NCBI RefSeq assembly: GCF_036320485.1
Contig: NZ_CP132911.1
Location: forward strand, 806,001 to 870,000
Source: Dyella sp. A6
GTDB lineage: Bacteria; Pseudomonadota; Gammaproteobacteria; Xanthomonadales; Rhodanobacteraceae
DNA length: 64,000 nucleotides
Reading direction: 5' to 3'
Below the pieces are notes generated by a model, which saw only the letters and a list, made by a program, of their open reading frames with translations, had not been told where the DNA came from and made no database searches. The translations under genes were made by a program, and so were the position numbers. Positions 1 to 6,492 of this stretch are shown here, piece after piece; the stretch's first letter is position 1; every line of letters starts with the position of its first letter.

Positions 1-507
1 ATCCGGGGCGATCACCTGGCCCTTGGTGCAACGCAGTCCGTCGGCCGGCACGCCGAGCTGTTGCGCGGCGGCCTGCAGCAGCAGCCAGCGCGCCAGCGCG
101 CCGGCCTGGCGCAGATCCGACCAGGCAGCGGGTATCGAGGTGCCGGTGCCGCCGAGCTGGTGACCATAGATCCAGTCCGGTTCGCCCTGGCCGTTCACCA
201 CGCCCAGGCCGAGCGGCACCACGCTGACGCGGCTCCAGTCGGCGTCGAGTTCGTCGGCGATGATCCGCGGCAGCGATGTGGCCACGCCGGTGCCGGTATC
301 CGGGTCGCGGGCGCCGATCAGCACGCTGCCATCGGCATCGATGCGCACATAAGCGCCCAGGCCGTAGAGCGGGTCGCCCAGGAAATCCAGCGGCACCGGC
401 GCATTGTCCGCCAGCGCGGTCAGCGGCACGCCGACGATGAGTGCGCCAGCCGCGCCGGCCAGCACCTTCAGGAAGCGCCGGCGCGCGAGTTGCGGCGGAC
501 GGGTCAT
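1..507 (-). CDS. Molybdenum hydroxylase large subunit (IorB-like), partial
   Basis: This is the N-terminal 169 codons of the large, molybdopterin-binding catalytic subunit of a xanthine-oxidase-family enzyme (isoquinoline 1-oxidoreductase or aldehyde dehydrogenase type); the rest lies beyond the left edge. A twin-arginine-like export signal is visible (residues RRRFLK followed by a hydrophobic stretch ending near ALA, about residue 33), so the holoenzyme is probably periplasmic. Further on, GTGVATSLP and IADELDADW match the start of the family's catalytic domain. The ATG overlaps the stop of the iron-sulfur subunit gene as ATGA, implying translational coupling. The substrate cannot be told from this fragment. 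Confidence 0.85.
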   Translation of the reverse strand, partial: MTRPPQLARRRFLKVLAGAAGALIVGVPLTALADNAPVPLDFLGDPLYGLGAYVRIDADGSVLIGARDPDTGTGVATSLPRIIADELDADWSRVSVVPLGLGVVNGQGEPDWIYGHQLGGTGTSIPAAWSDLRQAGALARWLLLQAAAQQLGVPADGLRCTKGQVIAPD

Positions 508-1046
508 GGCCGGGGTTCCTTCATGGCCGTGGCGGCGCGCTTGATCGCGGCGCGCACACGGGTCTGGCAGCCGCAGCGGCAGAGATTGGGCAGGGTGTCG
601 ATGTCGTCGTCGGTGGGCGTCGGATGCTGCCTGAGCAGGGACATGGCGGCGATCAGCCAGCCCGAGGTGCAGTAGCCGCAGCCGATCGCATCCTCGTCAA
701 TGAAGGCCTGCTGCAGCGGGTGCAGCGAGCCGTCGGGCAGGACCAGTCCTTCCACGGTGGTCACCCGGCGGTGGGCCAGCCGGTGCATCGGCAAGGTAAT
801 CGACGAATGCGCGCGATCGTCCACCAGCACCAGGTCGGCGCCGCCTTCGCCGTGTTCACCCGCATAGCGGGTGCCGTCCAGCTTCAGCACGTCGCGCAGA
901 TACCACAGCAGGGGCATGTCGGGGTCGCCGGTATGGCGGAAATGCTCGCCGTTGACCTGCAGGTCGATGCCCGGGCGCACGGGCCGCGGCGTGACCGTAT
1001 CCGGCTCACGGTGGGGCAGCACGCTATGCGCTTGCACTGGTGCCAT
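504..1046 (-). CDS. (2Fe-2S) subunit of molybdenum hydroxylase (IorA-like), one cluster site lost
   Basis: Small iron-sulfur subunit that normally passes electrons from the molybdenum subunit through two [2Fe-2S] clusters. The C-terminal cluster motif is intact (CGYC and, 40 residues on, CRC in NLCRCGC). In the N-terminal ferredoxin-like domain the fold is recognisable (DLQVNGE, MPLLWYLRDVL, RRVTTVEGL), but every expected cysteine is replaced: the usual GCGxxxCGAC reads AGEHGEGGAD and the later RSC reads HSS. I read this on the DNA; it is not a frameshift. The chosen ATG at 1046 has GGGAGA upstream; an in-frame ATG at 1079 and GTG at 1094 would lengthen the protein. It sits behind the permease gene and overlaps the large-subunit gene by 4 bp. 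Confidence 0.8.
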   Translation of the reverse strand: MAPVQAHSVLPHREPDTVTPRPVRPGIDLQVNGEHFRHTGDPDMPLLWYLRDVLKLDGTRYAGEHGEGGADLVLVDDRAHSSITLPMHRLAHRRVTTVEGLVLPDGSLHPLQQAFIDEDAIGCGYCTSGWLIAAMSLLRQHPTPTDDDIDTLPNLCRCGCQTRVRAAIKRAATAMKEPRP

Positions 1047-1099
1047 CGGTGTCGCGTCTCCCGGAACGAATCGGTGCATTGTGGCATCGCGCACGGCGC

Positions 1100-2419
1100 T
1101 TAATGTTCGCGGCGGCTGAACAGGCGATTCCAGGCCAGGTAGACCGGCGCGCCCGCGGCCATGATCAGCAGGCCGATGCCGGTGTTGCGTGGATGGTCGT
1201 GCAGGCTCTTAAGCACGACCCACGCCACGGTGGCGATGAACAGCAGCGGCAGCCACGGATAGGCCGGTACCCGGAAGAGGGCCGGTCCGCGGTCGCGCCG
1301 GCGGTACCAGAACAGGGTGGACACGCCCACCGCGCAGGCCAGCCAGTCGCCGAAGGTGGCGTAGTCCAGCAATTCGCCGAAGCTGCCGGACACCGCCAGC
1401 ACGATGGCCCAGCCCGAGAGCAGCAGCAAGGCCACGTTCGGCGTGCGATGACGGGGATGCAGGCGTGCCACCGAGCGGAAGAACAGGCCGTCCTCGCCCA
1501 TCACTTGCAGTACGCGCGCACCGGCCACCAGGGTGATGTTGCAGAAGCCCAGCGTCGAGATAGCGATGCCCAGCGCGATCAGCTTCGCGCCATACGGACC
1601 GGCCACGCGTTGCATCACATCCGCCGCCGGCGCAGTGCTGGCGGCCAGTCCGGCGTGACCGAGCACGGCCAGGTAGGCCACGTTGACCAGGGCGTAGGCG
1701 ACGATCACGCCCAGCATGCCCAGGAACAGCGCGCGTGGCAGGTTGCGCTGCGGGTCGCGCACCTCCCCGGCCAGGTTGTTGAGGTAGGTGAAGCCCGAAT
1801 AGGCGAACAGCACGGGCAGGGCCGCTCCCATGAATCCCGCATGCGCGCGTGCGGGGTCGGGCTGCAGCAGATATCCGCCGCCGACGCCGGCCAGGTACAG
1901 GCCGCACACGACCAGCACCGCCACCGCCAGCAGTTTCAGCACGGTGAACAGGTTCTGCACCTGCACGCCCAGACGCAGGCCGAACAGGTTGATGCCGGCC
2001 ACGAACACCAGTGCCCCCACGGTCAGTGGTTGCATGGCCGCTGCAGGCAGGCCGAACACGGTGGCGGTGTAGCTGGCGAAGATCGTCGCCACCGCGGCGC
2101 TGGAGCCCGAGTAGATCACCAGCAGCATGGTCCAGCCGAACAGGAAGCCGGCCAGCGGACCGAAGGCCTCGCGCAGGTACACGTAGCTGCCGCCCGCGTG
2201 CGGGCGACGCGCGCCCAGTTCCGCGTAGCACAGGGCGCCGACCAGGGTGAGCAGGCCGGCCCCGACCCATACCGCAAGCAATACCGCGTTCGACGAGGTG
2301 TGCTGTGCGGCGATGTAGGGGTTGAGGAAGATCCCGCCGCCGATCATGCCGCCGATCACGATCAGTGCGGCATCCCACAGGCACAGGCGCCGTACATAGC
2401 CGTTGGCAGGTTCGGACAT
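1100..2419 (-). CDS. APC-family amino acid permease
   Basis: Inner-membrane amino-acid transporter of the amino acid-polyamine-organocation superfamily, 439 residues with about 12 hydrophobic segments. The first helix carries the family signature IGGMIGGGIFLNP (unwound substrate-binding stretch), followed by CYAELGARRPHAGGSYVYLREAFG typical of the loop between helices 2 and 3. The start ATG at 2419 is preceded by AAGG at proper spacing; 32 further in-frame residues upstream look like non-coding read-through. It is the first gene of a likely three-gene minus-strand unit with the molybdenum hydroxylase subunits, so its substrate may be related to that enzyme, but this is only inferred from position. 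Confidence 0.85.
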   Translation of the reverse strand: MSEPANGYVRRLCLWDAALIVIGGMIGGGIFLNPYIAAQHTSSNAVLLAVWVGAGLLTLVGALCYAELGARRPHAGGSYVYLREAFGPLAGFLFGWTMLLVIYSGSSAAVATIFASYTATVFGLPAAAMQPLTVGALVFVAGINLFGLRLGVQVQNLFTVLKLLAVAVLVVCGLYLAGVGGGYLLQPDPARAHAGFMGAALPVLFAYSGFTYLNNLAGEVRDPQRNLPRALFLGMLGVIVAYALVNVAYLAVLGHAGLAASTAPAADVMQRVAGPYGAKLIALGIAISTLGFCNITLVAGARVLQVMGEDGLFFRSVARLHPRHRTPNVALLLLSGWAIVLAVSGSFGELLDYATFGDWLACAVGVSTLFWYRRRDRGPALFRVPAYPWLPLLFIATVAWVVLKSLHDHPRNTGIGLLIMAAGAPVYLAWNRLFSRREH

Positions 2420-2549
2420 GACATGGCGCCTTGCAGGAGGAAGCGCGAAGCATGGCGTCGTCGCGTGTCCGCGGCAAGCGTCGACCGCATGCCTGCTCGC
2501 CGCATCCAGTCGCAAGGAGGCCGGCGGCTGCCGGCCACCTTGCCGCGGA

Positions 2550-4469
2550 TCAGAGCCCGCTCTTCAGGAACTGGTCGAAGTTGGCCACGTCCAGGGTGCC
2601 GAGGCCGGCGCCGGGGGTGTAGTGCGGTGCGCCCTGGTAGAACCAGTTGTCGCCCGCATTCACCGCATGGAATGCCGACCAGGGGCCATAGCCGAACACG
2701 TTCTGCAGGAAGTACAGCTGCGGATTCCAGAAACCCACCCGATGGTGCAGGCTCTGCGACAGCAGCGCGCTGATGCCGTTGAGCTGGGGTGCCACGAAAC
2801 TGGTCCCACCCTCCGAAATGAGGCCGCCATCGTACGTGGACACCACGATGTAGCCGGTCTCCGGATCGGCATTGAGCGAGATGTCGGGCACGTTGCGCCC
2901 CCTGAAGTTACCGGGCAGCTTGAGCCAGGTGTAAAGGCCGCTGCTGGGGTCGTTGTAGGTCAACGTCTGGCCCTTTTCGCTGCGCCGGATGCCACGGGTG
3001 AACATCTGGTAGAAGGGAGTGCGCCAGTAGACGCTGACGCCGCCGCCGCCGCCGACCGAGAACAGGTACTGGTGCCAGCCGCCGGCGGTAGGCGCATTCG
3101 TGTCGAGATAGGTCTGCAGATAGTCCCAGCCCCACACGCTCTCCTGCGTGACCGAGGCTGTGGGCCCGCCAGCGAAGCTGAAGCTGTAGGGCACGGTCGT
3201 GCCGCCGGCTGCGGTGATATAGGGGTCGGAGGCCGGCGAGTCCACGCTCAGCGGCGAATTGAATTCGCCGGGACCGCCGCCGAAGCCCAGCGCACGCACC
3301 GTGTCGTAGGCACCCGAGTCGCCCGCGGCGGCGAACACCGATTGTCCCTGCGCGGCGGCCTCCATCAGGATCTCGTGGAAGGCGCGCAGGTCGCCGGCGT
3401 CGGACGTGTCGGTGTCACGGGCGCCGGACACGTTGAGCGCGGCGAAATTGAACATTTCGGCCGCGCCCCAGCTGGTGGAGATGCTGTCGGCCTTGTTGTC
3501 CGAGACCGCCTGCGCGAATGCGTCGATGAAGCCGTTGCCGGCATTCGGGGCGTCGTAGACGATGATGTTGGCATCGGGCGCGATACCGCCGGACTGCTCC
3601 ACGTCCAGCGCGGTCTCGCCGCTGCCGCTGTCGATCGGAGCGCCACCGTCCACGTGCACCTGGGTGATCCGGTCCGGCTTGGTGGTTAGGCCGATGTCAT
3701 TCCAGTACGTCGTGGCGTCGGACGGGTAGAAGTTGGACAGCGTGACGATGGCCACGGTACTGCCCGCGCCGGTGATGCCCCGCTTGTACAGCGGGTTGAT
3801 GTCATACATGTCGGCGACGTCGCCCACCGTGTAGCTGCCCGGCTGGCCGGTAGCCGTGGGATTGCCCGAGCTGCTGGCATGCACCAGCGGCAGCAGGGTC
3901 TGCTGCTGGTTCGACAGCGGCAGTGTGCGGATGCGGTGCGAGTGGAAGGTGCGCTGCGTGTTCAGTCCGGTGGTGGCGGCGACCAGGTCGGCGATGCTGG
4001 TGGGCAACAGCGGTTGCGTCAGCGGGCGATGGAAGCGGCGCCCGGTGGCGCGCGAAGTGAAGGTGTGCACGGAGGTACGGAAGGCAGTCTCGAACTGCTG
4101 CATGGTGCCACTGGTGCGGATGGCCAGGTGGTTTGCCATCACCGTGCTGCTGAGCCCCTGCTGCTTCAGCCAGGCCTGCACGCGGGCGATGTCGGCGGGG
4201 GTGGCGCCGTAGCGGCTGGCGAACTGGCTGGTGGTCAGGAACTGCTGGAAGTGCGGACTGCCCGGGGTCACCGTGTCGCGGATGTACTGCGCCAGTGCTT
4301 CGCGGTTGCGCAGTTTCAGGATCAGGGTGACGTTGGTGGTGCCGTTGGCGCTGGCCGAGCCCATGTCCACCGCGGCCTGGATCTGGTGGTTGCCGGCGGC
4401 CATGGCGGTGCCGGTGATGCTCAGTCCGAGTGCGATCGCCATTGCGATTCGAAGGGGTGACTTCTCCAT
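2550..4469 (-). CDS. Secreted S53 (sedolisin/kumamolisin-like) serine-carboxyl protease
   Basis: Pre-pro-protease of the sedolisin family, 639 residues. A signal peptide is visible (cleavage likely after AMA, residue 24), then a pro-kumamolisin activation domain (about 30-190), then the catalytic domain. The catalytic residues are in place: Glu285 and Asp289 in SGETALDVEQ, oxyanion Asp384 in AAGDSG, nucleophile Ser557 in GGTSFVAP. A C-terminal calcium-site region follows (VPDISLNADP, later TPGAGLGTLD). Family members work at acid pH and are secreted; the prodomain is removed autocatalytically. It stands alone on the minus strand, divergent from the fumarase gene. Confidence 0.92.
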   Translation of the reverse strand: MEKSPLRIAMAIALGLSITGTAMAAGNHQIQAAVDMGSASANGTTNVTLILKLRNREALAQYIRDTVTPGSPHFQQFLTTSQFASRYGATPADIARVQAWLKQQGLSSTVMANHLAIRTSGTMQQFETAFRTSVHTFTSRATGRRFHRPLTQPLLPTSIADLVAATTGLNTQRTFHSHRIRTLPLSNQQQTLLPLVHASSSGNPTATGQPGSYTVGDVADMYDINPLYKRGITGAGSTVAIVTLSNFYPSDATTYWNDIGLTTKPDRITQVHVDGGAPIDSGSGETALDVEQSGGIAPDANIIVYDAPNAGNGFIDAFAQAVSDNKADSISTSWGAAEMFNFAALNVSGARDTDTSDAGDLRAFHEILMEAAAQGQSVFAAAGDSGAYDTVRALGFGGGPGEFNSPLSVDSPASDPYITAAGGTTVPYSFSFAGGPTASVTQESVWGWDYLQTYLDTNAPTAGGWHQYLFSVGGGGGVSVYWRTPFYQMFTRGIRRSEKGQTLTYNDPSSGLYTWLKLPGNFRGRNVPDISLNADPETGYIVVSTYDGGLISEGGTSFVAPQLNGISALLSQSLHHRVGFWNPQLYFLQNVFGYGPWSAFHAVNAGDNWFYQGAPHYTPGAGLGTLDVANFDQFLKSGL

Positions 4470-4628
4470 GCGTTACTCCTTGTGTAGGCGGAATATCCTG
4501 GCTGGGCGGGTGCACGTCGAACGTCCATCTGCCAGCGACGGTAAGTCGCGGCCAGGTCGTGGTTTATCTGCACTGATTTCCCCATCGGGACGACGGCTCC
4601 CCTGCACGTCGGCGATCCCGATCTGCCG

Positions 4629-4699
4629 AAGGTACTGCGGATAGTGCGGCCGGGCTACCGCGGTACTTTGCCGCCCCCGTGGCGACGGGGCGTTACAAT
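4629..4699 (+). promoter_or_regulatory. Candidate fumarase promoter with inverted repeat
   Basis: Between the divergent protease and fumarase genes lies an imperfect inverted repeat (AAGGTACTGCGG at 4629-4640 against CCGCGGTACTTT at 4658-4669, 10 of 12 paired) followed by a -10-like TACAAT at 4694-4699. A TTGCCG at 4668-4673 would give an over-long 20-bp spacer, so the -35 is uncertain. The repeat could be an operator. Confidence 0.3.
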
Positions 4700-4760
4700 G
4701 GCCGTCTGCTGCAGCCGGCCTGGCCGGTCTGCGCCATGTCTCCCCAACAAAGCCATCGCC

Positions 4761-6278
4761 ATGACCGCCATCAAGCAAGACGACCTGATCCAGTCCGTTG
4801 CGGACGCTCTGCAGTACATCAGCTATTACCACCCGGTCGACTACATCAAGAGCCTCGCCGCCGCCTATGAGCGCGAGGAGTCGCCGGCTGCGAAGGACGC
4901 GATGGCGCAGATCCTGATCAATTCGCGCATGGCCGCCGAAGGCCATCGCCCGTTGTGCCAGGACACCGGCATCGTCACGGTGTTCCTGAAGGTCGGCATG
5001 GACGTGCGCTGGGAAGGCTTCACCGGTTCGCTGGAGGATGCCGTCAACGAAGGCGTGCGCCGTGCCTACAACGATCCGGACAACAAGCTGCGCGCCAGCG
5101 TGCTGGTCGATCCGGCCGGCAAGCGCAGCAACACGAAGGACAACACTCCGGCGGTGATCAACGTGTCGATCGTGCCGGGCGACAAGCTCGACGTGATCGT
5201 CGCGGCCAAGGGCGGCGGTTCGGAAGCCAAGTCGAAGTTCGTCATGCTCAACCCGTCCGACTCCATCGTCGACTGGGTGCTGAAGACCGTGCCGACCATG
5301 GGCGCCGGCTGGTGCCCGCCGGGCATGCTCGGCATCGGCATCGGTGGTACCGCCGAGAAGGCCATGCTGCTGGCGAAGGAATCGCTGATGGAGCACATCG
5401 ACATCCAGGAGCTGATCGCCCGCGGCCCGAGCAACCGCGCCGAGGAGCTGCGCATCGAGCTGTACGAGAAGGTCAATGCGCTGGGCATCGGCGCGCAGGG
5501 CCTGGGCGGCCTGACCACCGTGCTCGACGTGAAGATCAAGGACTATCCGACCCATGCGGCCAACCTGCCGGTGGCGATGATCCCGAACTGCGCGGCCACC
5601 CGCCATGCCCACTTCACCCTGGACGGTTCCGGCCCGGTGACGCTGGCGCCGCCGTCGCTGGAAGACTGGCCCAAGCTCACCTACAACCCGGCCAATGCGC
5701 GCCGGGTGAATCTGGACACCATCACCGCCGACGAGGTCGCCAGCTTCAAGCCGGGCGAGGTGCTGCTGCTCAACGGCAAGTTGCTGACCGGTCGCGATGC
5801 CGCGCACAAGCGCATCGTCGACATGCTCAACAAGGGCGAGCAGCTGCCGGTCGATTTCACCGGTCGTTTCATCTACTACGTCGGTCCGGTCGATCCGGTG
5901 CGCGACGAAGTGGTCGGTCCGGCCGGTCCCACCACCGCCACCCGCATGGACAAGTTCACCGAGCAGGTGCTGGCGCAGACCGGCCTGCTGGGCATGGTCG
6001 GCAAGGCCGAGCGTGGTCCGGCGGCGATCGAGGCGATCAAGAAACACCATTCGGTGTACCTGATGGCGGTCGGCGGCGCCGCCTACCTCGTGTCCAAGGC
6101 GATCAAGGCGTCGAAGGTGCTGGCTTTCGCGGATCTCGGCATGGAAGCGATCTACGAGTTCGAGGTGCAGGACATGCCGGTGACCGTGGCGGTCGACTCG
6201 AGCGGCACTTCGGTGCACCAGACCGGGCCGAAGACCTGGCGCGCCAAGATCGGCAAGATCCCGGTCGTGATCGAGTAA
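4761..6278 (+). CDS. fumA: Fumarate hydratase, class I (iron-sulfur)
   Basis: Class I fumarase, 505 residues, interconverting fumarate and L-malate in the citric acid cycle in the cytoplasm with a [4Fe-4S] cluster. The N-terminal (TtdA-like) and C-terminal (TtdB-like) domains are fused in one chain, as in FumA/FumB. Cluster cysteines are visible in PLCQDTG (near residue 68), WCPPGMLGIG and NCAATRH. The C-terminal domain has PVTVAVDSSG near the end. The ATG at 4761 fits the conserved N terminus (TAIKQDDLIQSVADALQYIS); 39 upstream in-frame residues are not fumarase-like. No strong Shine-Dalgarno sequence is seen. A class II fumarase may exist elsewhere; it is not in this window. Confidence 0.93.
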   Translation: MTAIKQDDLIQSVADALQYISYYHPVDYIKSLAAAYEREESPAAKDAMAQILINSRMAAEGHRPLCQDTGIVTVFLKVGMDVRWEGFTGSLEDAVNEGVRRAYNDPDNKLRASVLVDPAGKRSNTKDNTPAVINVSIVPGDKLDVIVAAKGGGSEAKSKFVMLNPSDSIVDWVLKTVPTMGAGWCPPGMLGIGIGGTAEKAMLLAKESLMEHIDIQELIARGPSNRAEELRIELYEKVNALGIGAQGLGGLTTVLDVKIKDYPTHAANLPVAMIPNCAATRHAHFTLDGSGPVTLAPPSLEDWPKLTYNPANARRVNLDTITADEVASFKPGEVLLLNGKLLTGRDAAHKRIVDMLNKGEQLPVDFTGRFIYYVGPVDPVRDEVVGPAGPTTATRMDKFTEQVLAQTGLLGMVGKAERGPAAIEAIKKHHSVYLMAVGGAAYLVSKAIKASKVLAFADLGMEAIYEFEVQDMPVTVAVDSSGTSVHQTGPKTWRAKIGKIPVVIE

Positions 6279-6389
6279 GGCACCACGTGCCGGCCGGGCG
6301 CGATCGCGTTCGGCTGGCTTCGGTGTCTGCTTTTTCGTGGCCGGGGCCGACGGGGTGTGCGGTCGAAGATTCGATGGTGGTCGTGACAT

Positions 6390-6405
6390 GGACATCTAGA
6401 CGTCC
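6390..6405 (+). promoter_or_regulatory. Tandem MetJ-like boxes upstream of aspartokinase gene
   Basis: GGACATCT followed directly by AGACGTCC, two adjacent 8-mers matching the met-box consensus AGACGTCT at 6 and 7 of 8 positions. Read as one 16-mer it is palindromic except for one base pair. It lies 88 nt before the GTG of the aspartokinase fusion, where a methionine repressor site would make sense. Whether this organism has MetJ is unknown. Confidence 0.4.
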
Positions 6406-6407
6406 AA

Positions 6408-6422
6408 ATGCCGAATCGGCAT
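6408..6422 (+). promoter_or_regulatory. Perfect palindrome next to the met boxes
   Basis: ATGCCGA-A-TCGGCAT is a perfect 7-bp inverted repeat with a one-base centre, starting 2 bp after the MetJ-like boxes. Downstream is a TTGCAT (6429-6434) with AAAACT 17 bp later, a weak promoter candidate. The palindrome could be a second operator. Confidence 0.3.
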
Positions 6423-6492
6423 ACCCCGTTGCATTTCGTCTTGTGCGGCGCAAAACTGGGCGGATTCGTTTCCCACCAACCGACCCAAGCCT

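Noticed and set aside
504..1046. Frameshift or sequencing error as cause of the lost cysteines
   Set aside because: The replaced segment keeps frame and flanking conserved text on both sides, so substitution rather than a frameshift fits best.
4473..6395. 640-codon minus-strand frame opposite the fumarase
   Set aside because: Translation is Arg/His/Asp repeats without domain; the fumarase is unambiguous.
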